Positions 9,560 through 19,290 of a stretch of DNA of 64,000 nt are shown here, piece by piece. Position numbers and translations under genes: made by a program. The stretch comes from Rhizobium freirei PRF 81 (GTDB lineage Bacteria > Pseudomonadota > Alphaproteobacteria > Rhizobiales > Rhizobiaceae). Every line of letters starts with the position of its first letter. The first letter of the stretch is position 1. The stretch spans positions 227,558-291,557 of the forward strand of contig NZ_AQHN01000061.1 of the NCBI RefSeq assembly GCF_000359745.1, written 5' to 3'. The notes beneath the pieces are model-generated. The model was not told the DNA's origin, ran no database searches, and saw nothing but the letters and a program-made list of their open reading frames with translations.

Positions 9560-10474
9560 CTAGAAAGTGCCGAGGAAAGCCGATGCTGCCAGCAAGACGC
9601 CCGTCAGGATATTTGCTAGGAATAGCCGGTAGTTGACTTCGGGACGAGCGATATCGAGACGCCAGATCTGCCAGCCAAGATGCGCGGCGATGACCAGCAT
9701 TCCGATGTCGTAGGCTGGAGACATGCCGACCAACCACCCGCCAGCCGACCATGCTACAATCGCAACAGCGTAGAACAGAGCAATATATGTCTTGCCGCGC
9801 TTACCGAACAGGATTGCCGTCGACTTCAGGCCGAGACGCGTATCATCTCTAACATCGACATAGGCATAAACGGTGTCGTAGCCGATCTGCCAGGCAATTG
9901 CGCCAATCCACATCAGAATCGCACCAGTTGGCACTTCGCCGGTAACTTCCGACCAGGCCATCAGCATCCCCCAATTGAACGCTGCGCCAAGCACTGCCTG
10001 AGGCCAATGCGTGAAGCGTTTGCAAAGAGGATAGATGAAGACGAGTGGCAGTACGCAGATGGCGACAAGGCGCGTGAAGGGCGTCAGGAAGAAAAGAAGC
10101 AAAGCGGCGAGGACGAGTTCCGTCCCCAGAAACGATATGGCCTGTGGCAAGCCGATCTGGCGGCTCGCCAAGGGCCGAAAGCGGGTGCGTTCGACGTGGC
10201 CGTCGAATTTCCGATCGGCGATATCATTGACGGTCGAACCCGCGCTTCTCATCAGCAAGGCGCCGAGAGAGAAGATCAACAGATGCCGGAAGTCTGGAAA
10301 ACCATGGGACGCCTGGATAAGCGCTGCCCAGCAGGGAAAAAGCGTAAGCCACGTGCCCACGGGCCGATCCAGACGTGCGAGCCGGGCATAGGGTCGCCAT
10401 GCCGATGGCAAATGACGATCCACCCAGTCTCCGAGTTTTATGTCACTTAGGTCCGGGCGGCTGGAAGTATGCAT
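9560..10474 (-). CDS. ubiA: 4-hydroxybenzoate polyprenyltransferase UbiA
   Basis: An integral membrane prenyltransferase of 304 residues that attaches the polyprenyl tail to 4-hydroxybenzoate in ubiquinone synthesis. It has about eight to nine membrane segments and the family signature near residue 90 (GSTVNDIADRKFDGHVERT, containing NDxxDxxxD). A second aspartate-rich motif lies near 220 (DVRDDTRLGLKSTA). The ATG at 10474 is preferred over an upstream TTG. No ubiC is adjacent. Confidence 0.93.
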   Translation of the reverse strand: MHTSSRPDLSDIKLGDWVDRHLPSAWRPYARLARLDRPVGTWLTLFPCWAALIQASHGFPDFRHLLIFSLGALLMRSAGSTVNDIADRKFDGHVERTRFRPLASRQIGLPQAISFLGTELVLAALLLFFLTPFTRLVAICVLPLVFIYPLCKRFTHWPQAVLGAAFNWGMLMAWSEVTGEVPTGAILMWIGAIAWQIGYDTVYAYVDVRDDTRLGLKSTAILFGKRGKTYIALFYAVAIVAWSAGGWLVGMSPAYDIGMLVIAAHLGWQIWRLDIARPEVNYRLFLANILTGVLLAASAFLGTF

Positions 10475-10615
10475 CGTCGAAATCCAGTGGCTGAGTCGAC
10501 GACGCAAAATCGAGATTTTTGTCTATGCCGCAACGACCGCAAGCGGCGACGCCACTTATTCGGCAGGTAACGTCGGCGGTCTCCCTTGTGCAATCAAGCT
10601 ATCACCGACCGCTGG

Positions 10616-11287
10616 TCAATTCATCCCGGCCCGAGCCTCGGCCTTCATCTTGGCGATGTCTCTCAGCGCCCCGGCAAGTACATCCGGCGTCTGCGCGCCG
10701 CTGACCGCATATTGCTGATCGAAGATGAAGAAGGGGACGCCGGTGACGCCGATCTTCTGGGCAGCTTCGATCTCGCCGATGATCAGGTCGCGGTCGGCAT
10801 CGGAGGCAAGCAGCGTTGCGATGACGGAGCGGTCGAGGCCGGCCCTTTCGGCGATATCGAGCAGAACCGCGTGATCGCCGACATTGCGGCCCTCTTCGAA
10901 ATTGGCCTTGAACAGCGCGTTGACGACCTTGTCCTGCTTCTCGCGGCTCTCGGTCACGGCCCAATGGATGAGGCGGTGTGCGTCGAGCGTGTTGGGGCCG
11001 ATCTTGATGGCGTCGAAATCGAACTTGATTCCCACTTCCCGGCCGAGATCGCTCAGCATCTTGTGCCCTTGCGCGACACGCTCCGCGCCGCCGAGTTTCT
11101 GCTCGAGCGCCTTCTTCTGGTCGACGCCTTCGGGCGGATAGTCGGGGTTCAGGCGGTAGGGGCGCCAGTTGAGGTCGACGCCCACTTCATCCTGCACCTC
11201 GGCAATCGCCAGCTCCAGCCGGGCCTTGCCGAGATAGCACCATGGGCAGACGACGTCCGAGACAATATCGATCGTGATGCGTTCCAT
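10616..11287 (-). CDS. FrnE-like DsbA-family oxidoreductase
   Basis: 223 residues with a thioredoxin fold and a helical insertion. The active-site motif CPWC lies at residues 16-19 (VSDVVCPWCYLGKARL). The cis-proline region GVTGVPFFIFDQQYAVSGAQTPD lies near 185. There is no signal peptide, so it is cytoplasmic, as in FrnE and related 2-hydroxychromene-2-carboxylate isomerase-like proteins. It probably acts as a disulfide oxidoreductase or isomerase. It is read away from ubiA with a separate leader. Confidence 0.88.
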   Translation of the reverse strand: MERITIDIVSDVVCPWCYLGKARLELAIAEVQDEVGVDLNWRPYRLNPDYPPEGVDQKKALEQKLGGAERVAQGHKMLSDLGREVGIKFDFDAIKIGPNTLDAHRLIHWAVTESREKQDKVVNALFKANFEEGRNVGDHAVLLDIAERAGLDRSVIATLLASDADRDLIIGEIEAAQKIGVTGVPFFIFDQQYAVSGAQTPDVLAGALRDIAKMKAEARAGMN

Positions 11288-11378
11288 GGTTCCGTCCTTT
11301 CGGTTTCAGGCAATTCCCCTCCATCTAGGCCTTTGTGGCGATGGCTTCAACCGGTTACCGAAAGGGAACCGGTTGACA

Positions 11379-13187
11379 TCATTGAGCCGAGGCGTCCCAC
11401 CAAGCCGGCAGGTAGTAGCCATAGAGCGGCAATACGTCCGAACGGGCGATATGGCTGCGCCGCGCAATCCACTGCTGGCCGATATGATAGAGCGGTACCA
11501 TGTAATAGCCGGAGATCAGTATGCGGTCGAAGGAGCGCACCGCGTCGCGGAAATCCTCGGACGAATGCGCCGTCAGGAAATGTCCCATCAGCGCGTCAAC
11601 ATCGGGATCGGCGACACCGGCGTAATTGAAGCTTCCCGCCGCCTTGGCGGCGGCCGACCCCCATCGTCCCAGCTGTTCCGTGCCGGGAGATAGCGAGGAT
11701 GGATAGGCTTTCAGGATCATGTCGTAGTCGTAGCTTCCCGTCCGCAACTGATATTGCGAATCGTCGACGGTACGGATGGTGACAGCGATGCCGAGCAGCG
11801 CCAGCGAGCGGCGATAGGCAATGGCGATGCGCTCCTGATCCGCATTCTGCGTCATGATCTCGAAGCTGAGCTGCCGACCGGCGCTGTCGACCATGCGTTC
11901 GCCCTTGATCGTGTAGCCGCCCTGCTTCAGGAAGTTGACGGCCTTGCGCAGGATCTTGCGGTCGCGGCCGGAACCATCGCTCACCGGGAGCTTGTAGGTT
12001 CCGTCAAGCACGTCGGGGTCGATACGGTCCTTGATTGGTCCGAGCATCGCGAGCTCCTTGGCATCGGCAGGCACGCCGAAAGAGGAAAGGTCGGAATTCT
12101 GCCAATAGCTTTCGGTGCGCGTATAGGCGCTGGAGGCAAGGCTGCGGTTGAACCATTCGAAATCGAAGACGAGCGTCAGACCCTTGCGCACATTCCTATC
12201 GGCAAAGATCGGCCGGCGTGTGTTGAAGACGAAGCCCAGCATGCCGCTCGGCGTTTTCGGCCTGAACGTCTCCTTGACGACGGCGCCGGAACTTACGGCC
12301 GGGAAACTATACGCCTGCTGCCAGTGACCGGGGCTGCCGTCGGGATAGACGTCGATATCGCCCTTCTTGAACGATTCGAACAACGTGGTTTCCTGCAGGA
12401 AATACGTGACGGATATCTCGTCGTAATTGTCGATGCCGACTTTCGTGGGAATGTCCTTGCCCCAATAGCCGGGATCGCGCTGGTAAATGATGCGCTGGCC
12501 TGGATCGATGCTCTTGATCTTGTATGGTCCGGAGCCGATGGGAAAGGCGAGCGTGGTTCGCTCGAAACTATCCACATCGATGATGTGTTTCGGCAAGATC
12601 GGCAGCATGGCGATGATCAGCGGCGTTTCGCGATTCGCCGCCTCGTTGAAATGGATCAGCACGCTATGCTCGCCGACCTTCTCCATCTCGCCGACTCCTT
12701 TCAGCGGAGACGAAAAGTTGGGGCGACCCTTGTCACGCAGGAGCTGGAAGGTGAACATCACATCTTCCGGCGTCACCGGCTGGCCGTCCGACCATCTAGC
12801 CTTTGGATTGAGGTTGAACTGGATGAAGCTGCGATTGTCGTCCCATTCTACCGTCTGGGCCAGCAGTCCGTAGAGTGTGAAGGGCTCGTCGCTTGAGCGC
12901 TGCATCAGCGACTCGTAGACGAGATTGCCGTACTCAGGATCCCACATGCCGCGCGCGGTTGTGCGCATGCTCTTCAGAATAAAGGGATTGAGATTGTCGA
13001 AGGTGCCGACGACGCCATAGCTGATGCGGCCGCCTTTTTTGACATCCGGATTGACGTAGGGGAAATGCTTGAAGTCCGCCGGCAGCGCCGGATCTCCGTG
13101 CATGGCGATACCATAAAGCGGTTGCGCCGCTACGGCATTGCACAAGGTTGCGAAGAACAGGAAAACAGCGATCCGGAGCGCTTGCAT
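11379..13187 (-). CDS. Peptide ABC transporter substrate-binding protein (YejA-like)
   Basis: A periplasmic solute-binding protein of 602 residues (SBP family 5) with a signal peptide ending near AVAAQP at residues 20-23. The sequence HGDPALPADFKHFPYVNPDVKKGGRISYG followed by GTFDNLNPFILK is characteristic of the YejA/microcin C-type group. The usual yejBEF permease and ATPase genes are not adjacent, so this is an orphan binding protein here. The C-terminus (HIGQQWIARRSHIARSDVLP) is complete. Confidence 0.9.
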   Translation of the reverse strand: MQALRIAVFLFFATLCNAVAAQPLYGIAMHGDPALPADFKHFPYVNPDVKKGGRISYGVVGTFDNLNPFILKSMRTTARGMWDPEYGNLVYESLMQRSSDEPFTLYGLLAQTVEWDDNRSFIQFNLNPKARWSDGQPVTPEDVMFTFQLLRDKGRPNFSSPLKGVGEMEKVGEHSVLIHFNEAANRETPLIIAMLPILPKHIIDVDSFERTTLAFPIGSGPYKIKSIDPGQRIIYQRDPGYWGKDIPTKVGIDNYDEISVTYFLQETTLFESFKKGDIDVYPDGSPGHWQQAYSFPAVSSGAVVKETFRPKTPSGMLGFVFNTRRPIFADRNVRKGLTLVFDFEWFNRSLASSAYTRTESYWQNSDLSSFGVPADAKELAMLGPIKDRIDPDVLDGTYKLPVSDGSGRDRKILRKAVNFLKQGGYTIKGERMVDSAGRQLSFEIMTQNADQERIAIAYRRSLALLGIAVTIRTVDDSQYQLRTGSYDYDMILKAYPSSLSPGTEQLGRWGSAAAKAAGSFNYAGVADPDVDALMGHFLTAHSSEDFRDAVRSFDRILISGYYMVPLYHIGQQWIARRSHIARSDVLPLYGYYLPAWWDASAQ

Positions 13188-13451
13188 GGCATCCTTTCCG
13201 GTAAGGGTACGATTCGGCCGAACCTTATCATGAGCGTGCCGAATTCAACACGCGACTATGGAATTCTTGGGTCTCAACAGAAAAGGCCAAAGAAATGCTG
13301 GATATCCGCGCCGGTGCGATGTAACAGGGGTGCCGGGTTTCCCGGGTCATGCATTTGCCTTATTCATTCGACAGGTGGACGACGGTTTGACCCGAATTGC
13401 ATGGGGCGGCACGCCGTTGCCCCGAAGCGGATTTCAGGAGGCGGTTTCGCT
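13188..13451. other. Divergent intergenic region, YejA-like / IalB-like
   Basis: A 264-bp gap between divergent genes. It should hold both promoters, but I could not assign a convincing -35/-10 pair. A strong Shine-Dalgarno AGGAGG is at 13436-13441 before the IalB-like gene. Confidence 0.4.
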
Positions 13452-14114
13452 ATGATGTTCAAGACTGACAACAAAATGCGGGCAGGTCTCTCTGCTCTGG
13501 CTCTCATGATCGGTGCGGCGCTCCCGGCTGCTGCCTTCGCTCAGGATGCGTCCAATGCCGCTCCCGCCGATGGTGGTGGTGCCGATCCCAACCAGCCGCG
13601 TCTCGGCTGGTACAAGACCTGCGCCAAGCAGGACGATGCCGATATCTGCATCGTGCAGAACCTGATCATGGCCAATAACGGCCAGCTGGTGACCGCGGTC
13701 GGCCTCATCTCCGTCGACGGCAAGGTCAACCGCAAGATCCTGCAGATTTCGGTTCCGACGGCTCGTCTGATCCCGCCCGGCATCACCATGCAGGTTGATG
13801 GCGGCAAGGGCCAGAAGCTCGACTATGCAGTCTGCCTTCCGGACAAGTGCACCGCGGAAGTTCCCGTCACCGACGCTATGATCGCTTCGCTGAAGAAGGG
13901 CACCGACGTCACCTTCACCTCGATCAACTTCCGCCGCGCCCCGAACCCGATCAAGATCTCGCTGTCCGGCTTTGGCGCTGCCTTTGACGGCCCTGCAATC
14001 TCCGACAGCAAGCTTGCCGAAAGCCAGAAGAGCCTGCAGGACAGCATGCAGAAGAAGGCCGAGGAAGCACGCAAGAAGCTGGAAGACGCCCAGAAGGCCG
14101 CCAAGCAGCAGTAA
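13452..14114 (+). CDS. Invasion-associated locus B (IalB) family secreted protein
   Basis: 220 residues with a signal peptide cleaved near AFAQ (residues about 28-32). The mature part fits PF06776: GWYKTCAKQDDADICIVQNLIMANNGQLV, a pair of cysteines near CLPDKC, then a C-terminal charged helical tail rich in Lys, Ala and Glu (QKKAEEARKKLEDAQKA) that may form a coiled coil. The family is widespread in Rhizobiales; IalB in Bartonella is linked to host-cell entry, but the role in free-living or symbiotic rhizobia is unknown. An upstream frame extends to 13065 but is not supported by a ribosome binding site or signal sequence. Confidence 0.87.
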   Translation: MMFKTDNKMRAGLSALALMIGAALPAAAFAQDASNAAPADGGGADPNQPRLGWYKTCAKQDDADICIVQNLIMANNGQLVTAVGLISVDGKVNRKILQISVPTARLIPPGITMQVDGGKGQKLDYAVCLPDKCTAEVPVTDAMIASLKKGTDVTFTSINFRRAPNPIKISLSGFGAAFDGPAISDSKLAESQKSLQDSMQKKAEEARKKLEDAQKAAKQQ

Positions 14115-14142
14115 GCTGGCCGAGAGCTTCATTCATCTTACG

Positions 14143-14178
14143 AAAGAAAAAGCCCGGAGCGATCCGGGCTTTTTCTTT
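14143..14178 (+). terminator. Rho-independent terminator after the IalB-like gene
   Basis: A perfect 16-bp stem (14143-14158 with 14163-14178) with a four-base loop. The GC-rich core GCCCGGA pairs with TCCGGGC and is flanked by A-rich and T-rich arms, giving TTTTTCTTT on the plus strand. It lies 29 bases after the stop. Confidence 0.92.
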
Positions 14179-14218
14179 GCGCGTCGTCAATCCTGTCGTC
14201 CTGCGGTGTACAAATGAA

Positions 14219-14246
14219 AAGGGAAGGCGTCGGGGCACCTTCCCTT
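14219..14246 (-). terminator. Terminator after hspQ
   Basis: The arms AAGGGAAGG (14219-14227) and CCTTCCCTT (14238-14246) pair. Read on the minus strand the stem is followed by TTTC, consistent with termination of hspQ, whose stop is at 14271. Confidence 0.75.
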
Positions 14247-14270
14247 CGAAATGCTTGGGTTTGGAGACGT

Positions 14271-14600
14271 TTAGTGGGCGAGGCTCATCTTGGGTTTGAG
14301 CTGACCTGTGGGCGCCTGGTCAAAAATCTGGGCGACCTGCGGATTACGCAGCGGAACGCCGCTCTCGTCGCTGATCAGATTCTGTTCGGATACGTATGCG
14401 ACATACTCCGTCTCGTCGTTTTCGGCGAGAAGGTGGTAGAAGGGCTGGTCCTTGGTGGGCCGCACTTCGGCCGGGATGGAATTCCACCATTCCTCGGTAT
14501 TTGCAAATTCCGGATCGACATCGAAGATGACACCGCGGAAGGGGAACATCCGGTGTCGAACCACGTCGCCAATATTGAATTTTGCGTTTCGTTGTTTCAT
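14271..14600 (-). CDS. hspQ: Heat shock protein HspQ (YccV-like)
   Basis: 109 residues matching the HspQ/YccV hemimethylated-DNA-binding-like domain: KFNIGDVVRHRMFPFRGVIFDVDPEF, then WWNSIP, and the conserved QPFYHLLAENDETEYVAYVSEQNL. In enterobacteria HspQ is a specificity factor for the Lon protease and was first described as a DnaA-destabilising protein. The ATG at 14600 follows AAGGAAG and is preferred over a start seven codons upstream. Confidence 0.9.
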   Translation of the reverse strand: MKQRNAKFNIGDVVRHRMFPFRGVIFDVDPEFANTEEWWNSIPAEVRPTKDQPFYHLLAENDETEYVAYVSEQNLISDESGVPLRNPQVAQIFDQAPTGQLKPKMSLAH

Positions 14601-14779
14601 GGCACGACTTCCTTTCAACACATCATGTGGTGACTTTTACCACTGATATCAAGGATTTTGCCCCCATTCTGTTATCGAACTGTCACATTCGGCTCGGTTC
14701 TACTTCGAACGCCGAGCAAAGGGCTGATTGTGAAAACTCCATGCAATGGCAGGCCTGCCACCCGCTGCCCATCATGGAG

Positions 14780-14803
14780 AAAGCCCCGGCGAGCCGGGGC
14801 TTT
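14780..14803 (-). terminator. Terminator after glnA
   Basis: The arms AAAGCCCCGG (14780-14789) and CCGGGGCTTT (14794-14803) form a 10-bp stem with a four-base loop just after the glnA stop on the minus strand. Confidence 0.85.
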
Positions 14804-14814
14804 CATGTCTTCTA

Positions 14815-16224
14815 TCAGACCGAATAGTACATGTCGTATTCGACCGGATGCGGGGTCATTTCGAAGCGCATGACTTCCTGCATCTTCAGTTCGATGAAGG
14901 AATCGATCTGGTCGTCGTCGAAGACGCCGCCGGCGGTCAGGAACTTACGGTCCTTGTCGAGGCTTTCCAAAGCTTCGCGCAGCGAGCCGCAGACCGTCGG
15001 GATCTTCTTCAGTTCCTTCGGCGGCAGGTCGTAGAGATCCTTGTCCATGGCCTTGCCGGGATGGATCTTGTTCTTGATGCCGTCGAGGCCGGCCATCAGC
15101 ATGGCGGCGAAGCCCAGATAGGGGTTGGCGGTCGGGTCAGGGAAGCGGACTTCGACGCGCTTTGCCTTCGGGTTCGAGCCGAACGGAATGCGGCAGGAAG
15201 CGGAGCGGTTGCGAGCCGAATAGGCGAGCAGAACCGGCGCTTCGTAACCAGGGACGAGACGCTTGTAGGAGTTCGTCGACGGGTTGGTGAAGGCGTTGAT
15301 TGCCTTGGCATGCTTGATGATGCCGCCGATGTAGTAGAGGCAGCTTTCGGAAAGGCCCGCATATTCGTCGCCGGCGAAGGTCGGCTTGCCGCCCTTCCAG
15401 ATCGACTGATGGACGTGCATGCCCGAGCCGTTGTCGCCGAAGATCGGCTTCGGCATGAAGGTTGCCGTCTTGCCGTAGGCGTTGGCGACCTGATGCACGA
15501 CGTATTTGTAGATCTGCATGCCGTCGGCGCTGCGAACCAGCGTGTCGAACTTGATACCGAGTTCGTGCTGGGCGGCGGCGACTTCGTGGTGATGCTTTTC
15601 GACGACGACGCCCATTTCGGTGAGAACCGTCAGCATCTCCGAACGCATGTCCTGGCAGCTGTCGATCGGCGGAACCGGGAAGTAGCCACCCTTGACGCGC
15701 GGACGGTGACCGAGGTTGCCGGTCTCATAATCCGTATCGTCGTTGGAAGGCAGTTCGCTGGAATCGAGCTTGAAGCCGGTATTGTACGGGTCGGCCTTGT
15801 ACTTGACGTCATCGAAGACGAAGAATTCGGCTTCCGGGCCGAAGAAGGCGGTGTCGCCGATGCCGGAGGCCTTGAGGTAGGCTTCGGCCTTCTTGGCGGT
15901 GCCGCGCGGATCGCGGTTATAGGCTTCGCCGGAGACCGGATCGAGAATATCGCAGAGAATGACCATGGTGGACTGTGCGAAGAACGGATCCATGTGGACC
16001 GTGTCCGGATCGGGCATCAGCACCATGTCGGACTCGTTGATGGCCTTCCAGCCGCCAATCGAGGAGCCATCGAACATGACGCCGTCGGCGAACATGTCTT
16101 CATCGACGCAGATCACGTCCATGGTGACGTGCTGAAGCTTGCCCTTGGGGTCGGTGAAACGCAAGTCAACGAACTTGACGTCATTGTCCTTGATTTGTTT
16201 CAGAATTTCGCTTGCGGTCGTCAT
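14815..16224 (-). CDS. glnA: Type I glutamine synthetase
   Basis: 469 residues; the main ammonia-assimilating enzyme, forming glutamine from glutamate and NH3 in a dodecamer. Visible motifs are FDGSSIGGW near residue 53, [12 protein letters not shown] near 266, NRSASCRIP near 342 and the adenylylation site [10 protein letters not shown] near residue 396, where the tyrosine is the target of GlnE. It lies 60 bp downstream of glnB and is transcribed with it from a sigma-54 promoter, giving nitrogen-responsive expression. Confidence 0.98.
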   Translation of the reverse strand: MTTASEILKQIKDNDVKFVDLRFTDPKGKLQHVTMDVICVDEDMFADGVMFDGSSIGGWKAINESDMVLMPDPDTVHMDPFFAQSTMVILCDILDPVSGEAYNRDPRGTAKKAEAYLKASGIGDTAFFGPEAEFFVFDDVKYKADPYNTGFKLDSSELPSNDDTDYETGNLGHRPRVKGGYFPVPPIDSCQDMRSEMLTVLTEMGVVVEKHHHEVAAAQHELGIKFDTLVRSADGMQIYKYVVHQVANAYGKTATFMPKPIFGDNGSGMHVHQSIWKGGKPTFAGDEYAGLSESCLYYIGGIIKHAKAINAFTNPSTNSYKRLVPGYEAPVLLAYSARNRSASCRIPFGSNPKAKRVEVRFPDPTANPYLGFAAMLMAGLDGIKNKIHPGKAMDKDLYDLPPKELKKIPTVCGSLREALESLDKDRKFLTAGGVFDDDQIDSFIELKMQEVMRFEMTPHPVEYDMYYSV

Positions 16225-16284
16225 TAAACTGCTTCCCTTGACTTAGATGACGATTACGAGCCTCGGCCGCTCGGGCCGGGCGGG

Positions 16285-16971
<687 letters not shown>

Positions 16972-18447
16972 ATGATGTTACCGCTCGCCGATCTGCTCCT
17001 CTCTCCAGATGACATGGCCGCAGTCGATAAGGAAGCGGCTGCTTCTTCCATCGATTCCTACGGGCTTATGGAAAAAGCCGGGCAGGCGGTCGCCGCAAGC
17101 GCGCTTCGCTACTTTCCTGGGGCGTTGCGTTTTGTCGTTCTTTGCGGCCCGGGCAATAATGGTGGCGACGGCTATGTCGCGGCGCGTGCTCTGAGGCTGG
17201 CCGGAGCCATGGTGCTGCTTTTTCATCTCGGGGATCCGCAACGGTTGAAAGGCGACGCTGCACGCGCCTTTGCCGACCGTCCGATTGAAGGAGAGGCGAT
17301 CGCAAGCTACGCGCCGCGCCGTGGCGATGTCGTCGTCGACGCCATCTTTGGCGCAGGCTTGTCTCGTCGGGTTCCGGACGAGGTCGTAGCCGTTATTGCG
17401 CGCATAGATGAGGCGGATATTCCTGTCATCGCCGTCGATTTACCTTCCGGTCTTGACGGGGCGAGCGGCCAGATCCTTGGCGCTGCCTTTCGCGCGACGC
17501 GCACCGTGACCTTCATGACGCGCAAGCCGGGCCACCTCCTGCTGCCCGGCCGTGACCTCTGTGGCGAGCTGGAAGTCTTCGACATCGGCATTCCTGCCCG
17601 CATCGTCCGCGCCCACGCCGATGGCTTGATCGGTGAAAACACGCCGGCGCAGTGGCAGACAAGGATACCGTCGGCGGGCGCCGATACGCACAAATACAAG
17701 CGTGGTCATCTGGTCGTCTTTTCCGGTGGGCCGAATGCGACAGGTGCTGCGCGCATGTCCGCCATGGCCGGGCTGAAGGCCGGGGCAGGGCTCGTCACCA
17801 TCGCCTCACCGCTGGAGGCAATGAGCGTCAATGCGGGCCTGCTCACGGCAATCATGCTGCATGCCGTCGAGGATGAAGCGTCGTTGCGGGTATGGCTTAC
17901 CGATCAACGCCTTTCGACCTTCATTCTCGGACCTGGTTTTGGCGCCGGCGAAAAAGCGCGACAATTCTGCCTCGCGCTTGCCGACCGCCATCTGGTGCTG
18001 GATGCCGATGGCATCACCTCGTTTCGCGACGACCCGCAGCAGCTTTTCGACGCCTTTGCCGCGGGACCGACACGATTGGTGCTGACGCCGCATGAAGGCG
18101 AGTTCGCACGGCTCTTCCCCGATATCGCCGCAGATACGGCCTTGAGTAAAGTCGGCAAAGCAAGAGCGGCGGCTGCCAGAGCTCATGCCGCCATCATCTA
18201 CAAGGGTGCCGATAGCGTCATTGCCGCGCCGGACGGACGAGCGCTGATCAATGCCAATGCGCCGCCGTGGCTTGCCACCGCCGGGTCCGGCGATGTGCTG
18301 GCCGGCATCGTCGGCGGACTTATGGCGCAAGGGGCGCCGGCTTTTGAGGCTGCCGCCGCCGGAGTCTGGCTGCATGGGCTGGCGGGCCAGCATGCCGGCA
18401 AGGGGCTGACGGCCGAAGATCTCGTCGCCAGCGTCAAGCCGCTCTAA
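16972..18447 (+). CDS. nnrDE: Bifunctional NAD(P)H-hydrate epimerase / dehydratase
   Basis: 491 residues fusing two repair enzymes. The N-terminal YjeF_N epimerase domain (residues about 10-210) shows VLCGPGNNGGDGYVAARAL and AVDLPSGLDGASG. The C-terminal ribokinase-like ADP-dependent dehydratase domain (about 225-485) shows KYKRGHLVVFSGGPNATGAARM, LTPHEGEFARLFPD and the signature ATAGSGDVLAGIVGGLMAQG. Together they return damaged NAD(P)HX to NAD(P)H. It is divergent from glnB. Confidence 0.95.
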   Translation: MMLPLADLLLSPDDMAAVDKEAAASSIDSYGLMEKAGQAVAASALRYFPGALRFVVLCGPGNNGGDGYVAARALRLAGAMVLLFHLGDPQRLKGDAARAFADRPIEGEAIASYAPRRGDVVVDAIFGAGLSRRVPDEVVAVIARIDEADIPVIAVDLPSGLDGASGQILGAAFRATRTVTFMTRKPGHLLLPGRDLCGELEVFDIGIPARIVRAHADGLIGENTPAQWQTRIPSAGADTHKYKRGHLVVFSGGPNATGAARMSAMAGLKAGAGLVTIASPLEAMSVNAGLLTAIMLHAVEDEASLRVWLTDQRLSTFILGPGFGAGEKARQFCLALADRHLVLDADGITSFRDDPQQLFDAFAAGPTRLVLTPHEGEFARLFPDIAADTALSKVGKARAAAARAHAAIIYKGADSVIAAPDGRALINANAPPWLATAGSGDVLAGIVGGLMAQGAPAFEAAAAGVWLHGLAGQHAGKGLTAEDLVASVKPL

Positions 18448-18450
18448 TCC

Positions 18451-19257
18451 CTATTTCGCAACCTCTTGCTGCAATGCAATCGCGCCCGGAGGGGCGTTTA
18501 CCTTGCCTTCGTGGATCATGAAGGCAAAGACATCGCGAGGTTCGACCTTGACCTTGCGGCCGGCATCGATCAGCGGCAGATCGTCCGGCACTTTGCCACT
18601 CGCCCATGTCTTCAGGCGATCGGCCCAGGCCTTCAGATCTTTCTCCGGATAGCAGGTCTTGATGTCGTCCGAGCCTTTCTGAAGGCGGGCATAGACGAAA
18701 TCGGCGGTGACATCCGCGATCATCGGATATTCGAAATGCTCGGCGCAAACCGGCGCGACATTATATTTCTCAAGCAGCGCGACGAATTCTGGCACCTTGA
18801 AGGAATCGTGCCGGACTTCGACGACATGCTTAAGTGCGAGGCCGTCCTGTTTGGCCGGCAGCAGTTTCAGAAACGCTTCGAAATCATCCGGGTCGAATTT
18901 CTTCGTCGGGGCAAACTGCCAAAGCAGCGGGCCAAGGTGATCGCCCAATTCGCTGATGCCGGACTCCAGAAACTTCTGCATCGATTCACCGGCCTCGGAG
19001 AGGACGCGGCGATTGGTGACGAAGCGGGTTGCCTTCAGGGAGAAGATAAACCCGTCAGGCACGTCGGCAGCCCATTTGGCGAAGACTTCGGGCTTCTGCG
19101 TGCTGTAATAGGTGCCGTTGACCTCGATCACCTTCAGCTGACGGCTGGCGTAATTGAGTTCGTCCTTCTGCTTTAGCGTGTCGGGATAGAAGGTCCCGCG
19201 CCAAGGCTCAAAAGTCCAGCCGCCGATGCCTGTGCGGATTTCGCCCGCTTTGGTCAT
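18451..19257 (-). CDS. DUF72 (YecE-like) family protein
   Basis: 268 residues with a TIM-barrel-like DUF72 domain. Recognisable parts are GIGGWTFEPWRGTFYP at the N-terminus, NYASRQLKVIEVNGTYYS, FSLKATRFVTNRR and a C-terminal YARLQKGSDD segment. The biochemical role of the family is unknown. The ATG at 19257 follows GGAGGAAAG and is preferred to the frame start at 19269. It converges with nnrDE, with only three bases between the stops. Confidence 0.85.
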   Translation of the reverse strand: MTKAGEIRTGIGGWTFEPWRGTFYPDTLKQKDELNYASRQLKVIEVNGTYYSTQKPEVFAKWAADVPDGFIFSLKATRFVTNRRVLSEAGESMQKFLESGISELGDHLGPLLWQFAPTKKFDPDDFEAFLKLLPAKQDGLALKHVVEVRHDSFKVPEFVALLEKYNVAPVCAEHFEYPMIADVTADFVYARLQKGSDDIKTCYPEKDLKAWADRLKTWASGKVPDDLPLIDAGRKVKVEPRDVFAFMIHEGKVNAPPGAIALQQEVAK

Positions 19258-19290
19258 TCTTTCCTCCAAGGACGTTTCTCGGGCGAAGCT

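Noticed and set aside
14746..16227. Plus-strand 493-codon frame opposite glnA
   Set aside because: A codon-phase shadow of glnA; no homology, no ribosome binding site.
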